From contig NZ_BJOG01000001.1 of the NCBI RefSeq assembly GCF_006540085.1, positions 62,001 through 126,000 on the forward strand: 64,000 nucleotides of DNA. Reading direction: 5' to 3'. Both the position numbers and the translations under genes were made by a program. Of the stretch, positions 17,413-26,389 are shown in pieces; position 1 is the first letter of the stretch, and each line of letters starts with the position of its first letter. The notes beneath the pieces were generated by a model. The model ran no database searches. It was given only the letters and a program-made list of their open reading frames with translations, and was not told the DNA's origin. Source of the DNA: Microbacterium oxydans. GTDB taxonomy: Bacteria > Actinomycetota > Actinomycetes > Actinomycetales > Microbacteriaceae.

Positions 17413-18494
17413 CGCAGCCAGTCCTCGAGGTTCTCGGCGATGAAGGCGTCGTCGTTCAGGGCCGGGTATGCCCGACGCACGCGGGCGATCTCCTCGGCCT
17501 GCCCCGGCGAGAGCCCCTCGGCGGGGTCGAGGCACCAGATCCCCTCGAGCAGCCCCTGCTGACGCAGCATCTCGTGCACGCCCGCGATCACGCCGTGGAA
17601 GTCGTTGCCCGGATCGAACACCGCCTGATTCACGTCGACCATGTCGGAGGCGACGAGCCCGAGCTCGCGATAGGCCTCGGCGTCGCCGGCCATGGCCCGC
17701 TGCGCACGGTCGAGCAGCGCGACCGCCGCCCGCGTGCCGACCGCCCACTGGCCCAGAAGCCCGCCGACGAACCGCAGGGTGCGGGGTCCGTCGGGCGAGT
17801 CCACGTGGAACTCGGAGAGCAGATCCGCCACGATGGCGTCGTCGTTGCCGGTGTAGAGCGCGATCTCGTCGGCACGGCCGGAGGCAGCCACCCCGCGCAC
17901 GAGCTCGAGCGTGCGGTAGCGATCGAACGGGGCGGCCTTGACCGCCACCACCGAGGGGATCGCGGCGAACTCGCACCAGAAGTCGCGGTCGAGCACCGGG
18001 CCGCCGATCGCGGTCTGCAGGTAGAAGCCGACCAGCGGCAGCACCTCGCCGACAGCGCGGGCGCGCTCGAGCAGTGCGCGCTCGTCGGCCCCGGCGACGC
18101 GCGGGCTCACCAGCACGGCGTCGTAGCCGAGCGATCGCGCCAGCTCCGCCTCGGCCACCGCCTGGGCGGTGTCGCCGGCCACCCCGGCGATGCGGACGAG
18201 GGTCGCATCGTCTCGGGCGTCCATCTCCTCCGCGGCCAGCTCGAGCACGGGCTCGAAGAGCGCGTGCTCCGGGTCGCGGATCTCGAACTGCGTCGTGTGC
18301 ACGCCGACCGCGAGACCACCGGCTCCCGCATCGAGGTAGTAGCGCGAGAGCGCCCGCTGACGCTGCTCGTCGAGGGCGCGATCAGCCGTGAGCGCCAGCG
18401 GGTGCGCGGGGATCACCGCACCGCGGGCGAGGGTCGCCGCGGCCTCGGGGCGCAGCGACGGCACGGTCGCGGTGCGTTCGGCAGAACCGGCCAT
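17409..18494 (-). CDS. dihydrodipicolinate synthase (DapA)-family aldolase/lyase
   Basis: This 361-residue TIM-barrel protein opens with RGAVIPAHPLALTADRALDEQRQRALSRYYLDAGAGGLAVGVH, the family's first strands, then LPLVGFYLQTAIGG (the Tyr region) and SVVAVKAAPFDR, whose Lys is the likely Schiff-base residue. It is longer than usual (about 300), with a C-terminal extension. The start overlaps the epimerase stop by one base (TGATG). In sugar operons such proteins act as keto-acid aldolases or dehydratases. True DapA is unlikely here. Confidence 0.8.
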   Translation of the reverse strand: MAGSAERTATVPSLRPEAAATLARGAVIPAHPLALTADRALDEQRQRALSRYYLDAGAGGLAVGVHTTQFEIRDPEHALFEPVLELAAEEMDARDDATLVRIAGVAGDTAQAVAEAELARSLGYDAVLVSPRVAGADERALLERARAVGEVLPLVGFYLQTAIGGPVLDRDFWCEFAAIPSVVAVKAAPFDRYRTLELVRGVAASGRADEIALYTGNDDAIVADLLSEFHVDSPDGPRTLRFVGGLLGQWAVGTRAAVALLDRAQRAMAGDAEAYRELGLVASDMVDVNQAVFDPGNDFHGVIAGVHEMLRQQGLLEGIWCLDPAEGLSPGQAEEIARVRRAYPALNDDAFIAENLEDWLR

Positions 18495-19528
18495 CAGAAC
18501 TTCCCGTCCCGCACGGCCCACTTGGTCGGCTTGGCGATCATCGGCAGGCCCTTCTCGATCCAGTCGGCCTGCATCCCGATCAGCGTCTCGGCGGACACGG
18601 CCGGGTAGCCGAACAGGGCCATGCACCGGCGCGCGTCGCTGAGCAGCGCGGTCGACTGGGGGTCGTCCACGATCTCGACCTCGCGGTCGAACAGCGTGCC
18701 GAAACGGCGGGCGATCGACTCGACGCTCAGCAGCTCCGGGCCGGTGAGGTTGATCGTGAACGGCGCGGTCGACGCGTGCACGAGGCTGCGCAGCACGACC
18801 TCGTTCGCGTAGCCCTGCCAGATCACGTTGACGTTCGCGGTGGCCACCGAGACCGGCTGCCCGGCGTGCACGGCACTGCCGATGTCGGCGAGCACCCCGT
18901 AACGCAGGTCGACCGCGTAGTTCAGGCGGATGATCGCGACCTTGGTGCCGCGCTCCTGCGCTCCGAACTCGAACACGCGCTCACGGCCGAGGCACGACTG
19001 TGCGTACTCGCCGATCGGTGCGGGCTGCACCTCTTCGGATGCTCCGCCGGACGACGCCGGCAGGAACGGGTAGACGTTGCCGGTGGAGAGCACCGAGATC
19101 GCGCTGTCGCGATAGCGGCGGGCGACGCGGTCGGGCAGGGCGGCGTTGACCTCCCATGCCCAGGAGGCGTTGGTCGCTGCACCGAACTTCGCACCGACCA
19201 TGAACACCACGTTGGGGGCGTCCGGCAGGGAGGAGAAGTCATCGTTCTCGATCAGGTCGAACGAGACGACCTTCACTCCCGCGGTCTCCAGGCGCTCGCG
19301 GATCGCGGCATCGCCGAAGCGGGAGACCGCGTAGACCGCGTCGCCCTTCCGTCCGGCGGCATCCATCCCGCGGCGAGCGAGCATGGCCAGAGTCGGGCCC
19401 ATCTTGCCGCCCGCCCCCAGGATCACGAGGTCGCCCGCCCCGCGCGCGAGGTCGGCGATCAGGCCGGCACTCGGTGTCGCGAGCGCCTCCTCGAGCTCCG
19501 CCTCGGATGAGAAAGTGTGCTGAGTCAT
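18494..19528 (-). CDS. NAD-dependent epimerase/dehydratase-family protein
   Basis: This 344-residue extended SDR has VILGAGGKMGPTLAMLARRG at the cofactor site, VVFMVGAKFG, LSTGNVYPF carrying the Ser/Thr region, and EYAQSCLGRE where the family has YxxxK. The Tyr is present but the Lys is replaced by Cys-Leu-Gly, so normal redox chemistry is uncertain. The start is ATG at 19528 and the gene lies 19 nt after the second permease. It is part of the ABC-importer operon and probably acts on the imported sugar. Confidence 0.75.
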   Translation of the reverse strand: MTQHTFSSEAELEEALATPSAGLIADLARGAGDLVILGAGGKMGPTLAMLARRGMDAAGRKGDAVYAVSRFGDAAIRERLETAGVKVVSFDLIENDDFSSLPDAPNVVFMVGAKFGAATNASWAWEVNAALPDRVARRYRDSAISVLSTGNVYPFLPASSGGASEEVQPAPIGEYAQSCLGRERVFEFGAQERGTKVAIIRLNYAVDLRYGVLADIGSAVHAGQPVSVATANVNVIWQGYANEVVLRSLVHASTAPFTINLTGPELLSVESIARRFGTLFDREVEIVDDPQSTALLSDARRCMALFGYPAVSAETLIGMQADWIEKGLPMIAKPTKWAVRDGKF

Positions 19529-19547
19529 GTGGTGCTTTCCCTTCTTC

Positions 19548-20465
19548 TCAGCCCTTGATGCCCGTACCGGCCACGCCCTCCTGCACGTACCGCTGAGCGA
19601 TGAGGTACGCGAGGAAGATGGGCAGCAGCGCCACGACCGAACCGGCGAGCATGGTGCTCAGCGGAACGTTCTGCTGCTGCAGCGACGAGATGCCGACGGT
19701 GAGTGTGAACATCGCGTTGGACTTCGCGATGATGAGCGGCCACAGGAAGTCGTTCCAGTGCCACAGGAAGACGAAGATGCCGAGCGTCGCGAGGATCGGC
19801 TTGCACAGCGGCAGCACGATCCGCAGGAAGATGCGGAACTCGCCGGCGCCGTCGATGCGGGCGGCCTCGAACAGCTCGTCCGGGAGCCCCGAGATGAACT
19901 GCCGCATCAGGAACACGGCCTGCGCGTTGGCGAGCGAGGGCAGGATGAGGCCCCAGTAGGTGTCGACACCGCCGAGGTTCGCCATCAGGATGAACGTCGG
20001 GATGAGGGTCACGTGGAACGGCACCATCACCATGGCGAGGAACGACCAGAACATCACCTCCTTGCCGCGGAACCGCTTCTTGGCGAAGGCGTAGCCGGCG
20101 AGCGCCGACAGGAACAGCACCGCGACGACCGAGACAAGGGAGTAGATGAGGGTGTTGCCGAGCCATCCGAGGATGTTCTGCCCCGCGAGCACCTGCTCGT
20201 AGGCGTCGAACGAGATGTCCTGGAAGGGCAGCAGCGAACCGGGGAGCTCGACCACCATGCCGGGCTTCAGGCTCAGCACGACCATGGCGTAGAACGGGAA
20301 GAAGCTGAGGATCCCCGCCAGGCTCAGCCAGATCCATCGTCCGACGATCCCCCACCCCGTCGGCTGGAGCGCACGATACGCCCGGCGCTGCTTCGACGAC
20401 GTCTTGGCCGGCTTCGGGGTCGTGGACGTCTCGGTCGGCGTCGGCGGCTGCATCAGAGCGGTCAT
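19548..20465 (-). CDS. carbohydrate ABC transporter permease (MalG type)
   Basis: This 305-residue membrane protein has six predicted helices after a Pro/Thr-rich cytoplasmic N terminus and carries the MalG-type EAA loop (ELFEAARIDGAGEFRIFLRIVLPLCKPILATLGIF), which docks onto the ATPase. No ATPase is encoded here, as is common in actinobacteria, where one MsiK-like ATPase serves many importers. It overlaps the upstream permease by 4 nt. Confidence 0.93.
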   Translation of the reverse strand: MTALMQPPTPTETSTTPKPAKTSSKQRRAYRALQPTGWGIVGRWIWLSLAGILSFFPFYAMVVLSLKPGMVVELPGSLLPFQDISFDAYEQVLAGQNILGWLGNTLIYSLVSVVAVLFLSALAGYAFAKKRFRGKEVMFWSFLAMVMVPFHVTLIPTFILMANLGGVDTYWGLILPSLANAQAVFLMRQFISGLPDELFEAARIDGAGEFRIFLRIVLPLCKPILATLGIFVFLWHWNDFLWPLIIAKSNAMFTLTVGISSLQQQNVPLSTMLAGSVVALLPIFLAYLIAQRYVQEGVAGTGIKG

Positions 20466-21367
20466 TTCTGCTTTCCGATCACCAGGCGCTGGATGAGCGC
20501 GACGACGAGGGTCATGATGAACAAGGCCACGCCGATCGCGGCCGCGTAGCCGTAGTCGAAGTAGCGGAAGCCCTGGTCGTAGAGCATGTAAACGAGCGAG
20601 TAGCTGGCGTTCGCCGGCCCGCCCTGAGTCATCACGTAGATGACGTCGAACACCTGGAAGGCGGCGGTCGTCTCGATCACCGCGAGGAAGAAGAAGGTCG
20701 GCCGCAGCACCGGAAGGATCACGTAGCGGAAGCGCTGCCAGGCGTTCGCGCCGTCCATCAGAGCGGCTTCCTCGAGCTCGCGCGGCACGTCCTGCAGCGC
20801 GGCGATGAGGATCATCATCCCGTAGCCGAACCGCGACCAGACGCCGACGACGACGATGGCGGGGATCACGAGCACGGTGCTGCCGAGCCAGGAGCCGCCG
20901 AGCCCCAGCGGAGTCATCAGCGCGGACCACGGCCCGTTGGCGGAGAAGATCCAGACGAAGATCGACCCGGCGAGCACGAGCGAGGTGATGACGGGGAGGA
21001 AGAAGATCGAGCGGAAGAAGCGCGCGCCCCGGAAGGCCCGACGCACGCCGAGGGCCATGACGGTCGAGAGCACGAGCGCGATCGGCACGGCGAACACCGT
21101 ATAGATCAGTGTCGTACCCATGGCCCGCCAGAACAGCGGGTCGGCGATCATGCGCTGGAAGTGGTCGAGACCCCGCCAGGAGATCTCGCCGGTGATGTCG
21201 TAGTCGAAGAAGCTCAGTGCCACACCGGCGATGCTGGGGCCGAAGCGGAAGGCGATGAACAGGAGGAAGGCGGGGAGCACGAACAGGAACGCGATCCGCG
21301 CCTCGCGTCGTGCGATCAGCCTCGTCACCCGCCCTGCGGGCTTCTTCGCCGTGGTTGCCGTGGTCAT
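20462..21367 (-). CDS. carbohydrate ABC transporter permease (MalF type)
   Basis: This 301-residue permease has six hydrophobic segments and the EAA motif ELEEAALMDGANAWQRFRYVILPVLRP. The start is taken as ATG at 21367 behind a GAGGT ribosome-binding site; an in-frame start at 21430 would lie inside the hairpin that separates this gene from the binding-protein gene. It forms the membrane pore with the MalG-type partner. Confidence 0.93.
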   Translation of the reverse strand: MTTATTAKKPAGRVTRLIARREARIAFLFVLPAFLLFIAFRFGPSIAGVALSFFDYDITGEISWRGLDHFQRMIADPLFWRAMGTTLIYTVFAVPIALVLSTVMALGVRRAFRGARFFRSIFFLPVITSLVLAGSIFVWIFSANGPWSALMTPLGLGGSWLGSTVLVIPAIVVVGVWSRFGYGMMILIAALQDVPRELEEAALMDGANAWQRFRYVILPVLRPTFFFLAVIETTAAFQVFDVIYVMTQGGPANASYSLVYMLYDQGFRYFDYGYAAAIGVALFIMTLVVALIQRLVIGKQK

Positions 21368-21401
21368 CAGTGCTACCTCACGTGGGGAGAGGGACAGGGT
21401 G

Positions 21402-21437
21402 CGGGGGCATGCGGAGTTCGGGTTCCGCATGCCCCCG
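21402..21437 (-). terminator. intercistronic stem-loop between binding-protein and permease genes
   Basis: A perfect 14-bp stem (21402-21415 with 21424-21437) with an 8-nt loop lies in the 91-nt gap after the binding-protein stop. In many ABC operons such a structure protects the first cistron's mRNA or partly stops transcription, giving more binding protein than permease. Confidence 0.7.
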
Positions 21438-21458
21438 GTCGACTACTTTCTCGATCGA

Positions 21459-22700
21459 CTACTTCTTGATCAGAGGAGCCGCAGCCGTCGCGGCATCCTT
21501 CAGTGCGTCCTCGGGAGACTTGTCGCCGAGGAGGGCGGCCTGGATCTCGGGGGCGAGCACACCCATCAGCGCGCGGGACGAGGCGTTGAGCTCACCCACG
21601 GTGGTGTCCGGGACATACTTCTCCACCTCGCCGAGCAGCGGGTCATCCGCGTACAGAGGCTCGGTGGTGCTGAGCGCCGAGAAGTAGCCGGCTGCCTTGA
21701 GGTAGGGCTCGACGACGTCCGCACCGGTGGCGTACTCGACGAACTTTGCCGCCGCGTCCTGCGCCTTGGAGCCCTTGAGCACCGAGAGCGAGCCGACTGT
21801 GCCGTAGGCCACGGACTCCTTCTCGGTCAGCGGCGCCAGCACCTTGACGTTCTCCTCGCCCCAGAACGGCACGACCTCGTTGACCGCGTTGTTCCAGGTG
21901 CAGGCGACCTTGCCCTGAGCGACCGCGGTCTGCTCCAGCGGCACGTTCGTGGTGAGCGCCTCGGGGTCGAGCGCACCAGCCTCTGCCAGGTCGGTGAGGA
22001 AGGTGAGCGCCTGCACGCCCTCCTTGCTGTCGAAGCCGACGTCGCCGTCCTTGGTGTAGACCTCGCCACCGGCCTGCCACAGCAGCGGGTAGTACGTGAG
22101 GTTCAGGGTGTTCTCGGCCGATGCCGGGTAGTTCAGGGCGTACATGCCCTTCTCCGTGAACTTCGGCGCCATCGCGGTGATGTCGTCCCAGGTCTCGGGG
22201 TACTCCGTGACACCGGCGGCCTCGAAGGCGGCGGTGTTGCAGATGAGGGGCTGGGCGCTGGTGAGGATGGGCGCGCCGAGGATGTCGCCGTCGAGCGTGA
22301 CCGACTTCTTCACGTTCGGCAGCAGGTCGTCCTGTCGCTCCTGGCTCAGCAGATCGTTGAGCGGAGCGATCGACTTCTGGTACGCCGCGAGCTGGTCGGG
22401 GATCAGGTAGACGACGTCGGGCCCCTTGCCTGCGGCGATCGCCGTCTGCAGCGCCTCGTCGCGGTTGGCCCACGGGAAGATCTCGTACTTCACGTTGACG
22501 TTCTCGTTCTGCTTCTCGAAGTCGGCGATGGTCGAGTCCCAGAAGTCCTTGTGCACCGCCTCGTCGGCGATGACCGGGTAGAGCCAGACCGTGATGTCCT
22601 GCTCACCCTCTGCGGTGTTGCCTCCGCCGGCCGAACATCCGGCCAACAGGGTGGCGGCCGCGAATCCCGCGACGACGCCGGTGATCTTGCTGACGCGCAT
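21459..22700 (-). CDS. sugar ABC transporter substrate-binding lipoprotein
   Basis: This 413-residue protein begins with a lipoprotein signal (ATLLAGCSAGG; lipid-bearing Cys near residue 22) and continues as a family-1 extracellular sugar-binding protein: DITVWLYP, AAGKGPDVVYLIPDQLAAY, ILTSAQPLICNTAAFEAAGV and PETWDDI. The start ATG at 22700 follows AAAGGAG. It is the first gene of the importer operon and is followed by a stem-loop. An inverted repeat at 22718 overlies its likely promoter, so it is probably repressed by the divergent ROK protein. The ligand is unknown. Confidence 0.93.
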   Translation of the reverse strand: MRVSKITGVVAGFAAATLLAGCSAGGGNTAEGEQDITVWLYPVIADEAVHKDFWDSTIADFEKQNENVNVKYEIFPWANRDEALQTAIAAGKGPDVVYLIPDQLAAYQKSIAPLNDLLSQERQDDLLPNVKKSVTLDGDILGAPILTSAQPLICNTAAFEAAGVTEYPETWDDITAMAPKFTEKGMYALNYPASAENTLNLTYYPLLWQAGGEVYTKDGDVGFDSKEGVQALTFLTDLAEAGALDPEALTTNVPLEQTAVAQGKVACTWNNAVNEVVPFWGEENVKVLAPLTEKESVAYGTVGSLSVLKGSKAQDAAAKFVEYATGADVVEPYLKAAGYFSALSTTEPLYADDPLLGEVEKYVPDTTVGELNASSRALMGVLAPEIQAALLGDKSPEDALKDAATAAAPLIKK

Positions 22701-22717
22701 GGTGCTCCTTTGCTTAT

Positions 22718-22734
22718 ACCGTGCTGAGTACGGT
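22718..22734. promoter_or_regulatory. inverted repeat ACCGT-N7-ACGGT, likely ROK operator
   Basis: ACCGTGCTGAGTACGGT lies 17 bp upstream of the binding-protein start. A possible promoter reading toward that gene is TTGACG (22762-22767) and CATAAT (22737-22742) with a long 19-nt spacer, which would put the repeat just past the -10 box. The divergent ROK regulator is the only nearby candidate to bind it. Confidence 0.6.
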
Positions 22735-22901
22735 TCATTATGACACTGCAATGGGATAATTCGTCAAGTACAAGTTCTCAGGCCCGTGTTTCAGCGGTGT
22801 TTCCGGTTCGAGAACAACAAAGCTTGATCTGAGAATTCGGTGTGCTAATTTGATCGCACCCGACGTTGATCGCAACGAAGCCGGAGAAGAGGGGGCAGCA
22901 C

Positions 22902-24086
22902 ATGGCCGTGACAGGTCCGCTTTCGATCGTTGCTCGATCCGCACTGCAGCTGCGTGATTCCGGCCCCGCCACCGTCAACGATCTGTCTCGTTCCCTCGAG
23001 ATCTCGCGCACCTCCGTCGAGAATGCCGTGACTGCCCTGACCGACTCCGGTCTGATCGTCGACGCCCCCGCGCAGAACGCCGGCGGCGCGGGTCGGCCGG
23101 CCCGCCGCTACTCGTTCCACGCCGCCGCCGGAACCGTCGTCGGCGTCGACATCGGCGTCGCGAGCGTGCGGGTCGTGCTGGCCGACCTGGCCGGACACGT
23201 GATCGCGCAGCGCAGCTTCCCCGGCGTGGCCGAGCGGCCCGATGGCGCGTCCAAGCTGGCTGCCGTGATCGAGGACGTGCGGGGTACGCTCTCCGCGGTC
23301 TCGATCCCGGGATCGAAGGTCCGCGCGGTCGGCGTCTCGCTTCCCGGCATCGTCGACGACACGGGGCGCGTCACCACCTCGGTCGTCATCCCCGAGTGGT
23401 CGGGCATCGACATCGGCTCCCAGCTGCGCCAGGCGTTCGGCTGCCCCGTCGCGGTGGACAACGGCGTTCGTCTCGCGGCCGTCGCCGAGCATCACCTCGG
23501 CGTCGCGCAGCTCGTCGACGACGTCATCTACCTGTCGGTCGGCAATCGCATCGCGATGGGACTGATCCTCGGCGGACGCCCGCGCCGCGGAATCCACAAC
23601 GCTGCGGGCGACATCGGCCGCCTCGCCTTCCGGGGACTGAACACCGAGACGGGCCAGATCACGTGGCGCACCGCCCCGACCGCTGCCGAGGTCTTCGCGA
23701 AGGCGCGCGGCGGTGACGCGGCCGCACAGCAGGAGCTCGACGGATTCATCGGCGAGCTCGCCCATGGCATCGCGACCCTGATCATGACGGTCGACCCGGC
23801 CATGATCGTGATCGGCGGTGGACTCTCGGCCGCCCATGAGCAGCTGCTCGACCCCCTGCGCGCGGCACTGCCCGGCCACCTCGGCCTGCCGTTCCAGGTG
23901 CCGATCGCGGAAGCGCGCCTGGGCGCCGAAGCCGCCGCCCACGGAGCGGTCGTGCACGCGTTCCAGCGGCTCGCCGCCGAGATCTACGGCATCGAGGACA
24001 TGCCGGCTCCGCCGATCACCCCCCTGCGGGTCGCACCTTCGGTAGCCGCTGACCCGACCGACGAGACAACCGAGGAGAAGAAGTGA
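22902..24086 (+). CDS. ROK-family transcriptional regulator
   Basis: This 394-residue protein has an N-terminal winged helix (residues 10-55: SALQLRDSGPATVNDLSRSLEISRTSVENAVTAL) and a sugar-kinase-like ROK body: VVGVDIGVASVRVVLADLAG, VGVSLPGIVDD, VAVDNGVRLAAVAEHHLG and IVIGGGLSAA. The cysteines that hold zinc in many ROK proteins are missing (AGDIGRLAF where CGxxGC is usual). The ATG at 22902 follows AGAGGGGG. It is divergent from the ABC operon and overlaps the next Gfo/Idh/MocA gene by 4 nt. It likely represses uptake until the sugar or a derivative binds. Confidence 0.9.
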   Translation: MAVTGPLSIVARSALQLRDSGPATVNDLSRSLEISRTSVENAVTALTDSGLIVDAPAQNAGGAGRPARRYSFHAAAGTVVGVDIGVASVRVVLADLAGHVIAQRSFPGVAERPDGASKLAAVIEDVRGTLSAVSIPGSKVRAVGVSLPGIVDDTGRVTTSVVIPEWSGIDIGSQLRQAFGCPVAVDNGVRLAAVAEHHLGVAQLVDDVIYLSVGNRIAMGLILGGRPRRGIHNAAGDIGRLAFRGLNTETGQITWRTAPTAAEVFAKARGGDAAAQQELDGFIGELAHGIATLIMTVDPAMIVIGGGLSAAHEQLLDPLRAALPGHLGLPFQVPIAEARLGAEAAAHGAVVHAFQRLAAEIYGIEDMPAPPITPLRVAPSVAADPTDETTEEKK

Positions 24087-25108
24087 GCACGTTGAAGGTC
24101 GGACTCATCGGCGCGGGCGGGATCTCCCGCGTGCACGCCGACGCCTGGCGGGCGCTCGGGGTGGAAGGCTACGTCACCTCGCTCGTCGGAGCAGAGGAGA
24201 TCGCCGCGGAGTACGGGTTCGAGCTCGTCGACGATGTCGACACCCTCATCGGCCTGGTCGACATCGTCGACATCGTGACCCCGAGCAGCACGCATGCCGA
24301 CTTCGCTCTGCGCGCCATCGCCCGCGGGCTCGACGTGATCTGCGAGAAGCCGCTCGCGGAGACGGCTGAGATCGCAGCGACCGTCGCCCGCGCCGCCGAG
24401 GAAGCGGGCGTGCGCTTGTTCCCCGCCCATGTCGTTCGGTACATGGGCGAGTACGCCCAGATCAAGGCGGGCATCGACGCCGGTCGGATCGGCACGCTCG
24501 CCGTGCAGCGGTTCAGTCGGGCAGGCTCCGCCCCGCAGACCCCGTGGTTCTTCTCGGAGCGCGCGGGCGGCGGTGTCATCCGCGACCTGATGATCCACGA
24601 CATCGACCAGGCGGTCTGGTTCGCCGGACCCGTCGAGTCGGTCTACGCGGTGCAGAACCCGCCGACCGTCGACGACCGCGTGCCCGCACCGGTCACTGCA
24701 CACGTCGTGCTCACGCACCGCAGCGGCGTCATCAGTCACATCCACGGCAGCTGGGTCGCGCCGGGTATGCCGTTCCGCACGAGCGTCGAGGTCGCGGGGT
24801 CGGAGGGTCGCCTGCGCTACGACAGCGCCGAGGACAACGCGCTGCGCACCGACGCCGTGCTTCCCGAAGCCGACACCGACTACCTACCGCCGATGTCGCC
24901 GCAGGAGAGCCCGTACTTCGCCGAGATCGCCGACTTCGTGGCCGCCCTGCGCGAGGGGCGCGACGCCAGGGTCAGCCCGGCGGACGGAATCGAGGCCGTC
25001 GCCGTCGCCGAGGGCGCGTACGCCTCGATCGCCTCCGGCGCCCCGGTCGCTCTGACCGTCACCACTCTCACATCATCTGCACGCACGGCCGAGGAGGCCA
25101 CTCGATGA
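24083..25108 (+). CDS. Gfo/Idh/MocA-family oxidoreductase
   Basis: This 341-residue protein has GLIGAGGISRVHADAW at the N terminus, TPSSTHADFALRAIARGLDVICEKPLAET with the catalytic Lys of EKP, and MIHDIDQAVWFAG with the conserved Asp/His region. The start is GTG overlapping the ROK stop. The enzyme probably oxidises a hydroxyl of a sugar or cyclitol using NAD(P). The two adjacent oxidoreductases and the regulator form one coupled unit. Confidence 0.88.
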   Translation: MSTLKVGLIGAGGISRVHADAWRALGVEGYVTSLVGAEEIAAEYGFELVDDVDTLIGLVDIVDIVTPSSTHADFALRAIARGLDVICEKPLAETAEIAATVARAAEEAGVRLFPAHVVRYMGEYAQIKAGIDAGRIGTLAVQRFSRAGSAPQTPWFFSERAGGGVIRDLMIHDIDQAVWFAGPVESVYAVQNPPTVDDRVPAPVTAHVVLTHRSGVISHIHGSWVAPGMPFRTSVEVAGSEGRLRYDSAEDNALRTDAVLPEADTDYLPPMSPQESPYFAEIADFVAALREGRDARVSPADGIEAVAVAEGAYASIASGAPVALTVTTLTSSARTAEEATR

Positions 25109-26130
25109 CCGCCACCACCCCGCTGCGGATCGCCGTCCTCTCGTTCGCGCACACGCACGCTCTGAGCTACGTCCACGCGCTCAACGCGATGCCCGGCGTC
25201 GAGCTGATCGCCGCCGACCCCGACGGTGCCACGGCACCCGACGACGCACCCCGAGGAGCGACACTGGCGGCGGAGCTCGGTGTCGCCTACGTCGAGACCT
25301 ACGACGAGGCCTTCGCCTGGAAACCCGATGCGGTCGTGATCGCCGCGGAGAACTCCCGACACCGCGCCCTCGTCGAGCGCGCGGCCGCCGCCGGGGTGCA
25401 CGTGCTGTGCGAGAAGCCCCTGGCCACGACGGTCGAGGATGCGATCGCGATGCGCGAGGCGTGCGAGCGTGCCGGCGTGATCCTGATGGTCGCCTATCCG
25501 GTGCGGTTCGCCCCGAGCGTGCGCGACGCGATCGCCGAGCTGCGCAGCGGACGCCTCGGCACGGTGCTGGGCGTCACCGGGATCAACAACGGCAAGCTGC
25601 CGCAGGACCGGGCCTGGTTCACGGATCCGGAGCTGGCGGGAGGCGGCGCACTCGTCGACCATGTCGTGCACTGCGCCGACCTGCTCGACGAGCTGCTCGG
25701 CGAGCGTGCCCAGTCCGTCCGCGCCGTGTCGAACGGGATCCTGCATGCGGAGCGCGACCTCGAGGTCGAGACCGGCGGCCTGGTGACGATCCAGTACCCG
25801 AGTGGGGTCATCGCCACGATCGACTGCTCCTGGAGCTGGCCGATGAGCTCGGCCACCTGGGGTGGACTCACCCTGCAGGTGATCGCCGAGCGCGGCACCG
25901 TGACCGTCAGTCCCTTCGCCAAGGGCGTCGCCGGGCACGATGCGCACGGCGAGACATGGAACCCTGTGGGCGCCGACCTCGACGCGCTCCTGCTCGACGA
26001 GTTCGTGCACGCCGTGCGCCAGGGACGCCAGCCGCAGCCCGACGCCGGCGTGGGCATCCGTACCGTCGAGATCGCCAAGGCCGCCCAGGCTTCGGCAGCT
26101 CGCGGCGGCGAGGTCGTCACGCTCGTCTGA
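25105..26130 (+). CDS. Gfo/Idh/MocA-family oxidoreductase
   Basis: This 341-residue protein has a normal EKP motif (HVLCEKPLATT) and a conserved metal/substrate region (GGGALVDHVVHCADLLDELLG). The N-terminal loop is unusual: IAVLSFAHTHALSYVHAL in place of GxGxxG. It resembles the AGLAHSHPY loop of the protein at 15446 and suggests that both belong to one subfamily. The ATG at 25105 overlaps the upstream stop by 4 nt. A perfect hairpin about 120 nt downstream ends the unit. Confidence 0.87.
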   Translation: MTATTPLRIAVLSFAHTHALSYVHALNAMPGVELIAADPDGATAPDDAPRGATLAAELGVAYVETYDEAFAWKPDAVVIAAENSRHRALVERAAAAGVHVLCEKPLATTVEDAIAMREACERAGVILMVAYPVRFAPSVRDAIAELRSGRLGTVLGVTGINNGKLPQDRAWFTDPELAGGGALVDHVVHCADLLDELLGERAQSVRAVSNGILHAERDLEVETGGLVTIQYPSGVIATIDCSWSWPMSSATWGGLTLQVIAERGTVTVSPFAKGVAGHDAHGETWNPVGADLDALLLDEFVHAVRQGRQPQPDAGVGIRTVEIAKAAQASAARGGEVVTLV

Positions 26131-26248
26131 TCCACCGAAGCTCCGACCATCGTCCATCGACCCTGGACAAAGGTCGCTATACGGTGTTGACTGAACCGGG
26201 CCGCACGCCCGATCACCCGACTGCGGTCGGGGCGCCGCGAGTCGGCAG

Positions 26249-26289
26249 ATCAGGATCCGCCTTCGACCCGAACGAAGGCGGATCCTGAT
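26249..26289. terminator. perfect 17-bp hairpin terminator
   Basis: The arms 26249-26265 and 26273-26289 are perfectly complementary around a 7-nt loop. It lies between the end of the ROK/oxidoreductase unit and the corA leader. There is no U-run, as usual for high-GC actinobacteria. Confidence 0.75.
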
Positions 26290-26389
26290 AGCCGGCGGGT
26301 CGAGGCAGCCCCAGCGGGGCCGGCGCTCAGCATCGAGGAGTATGCTGACCCCTTGGGTCGTTCGGCCCGACGAGTCCCGAAAGGTGGTG

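Noticed and set aside
17409..18494. Housekeeping dapA
   Set aside because: It is longer than DapA, lies in a sugar operon with 4-nt overlaps, and has diverged first-strand residues.
26170..26195. Second ROK operator (TATACGGTGTTG) after the Gfo/Idh/MocA genes
   Set aside because: It matches only one half of the repeat at 22718 and lies downstream of the genes.
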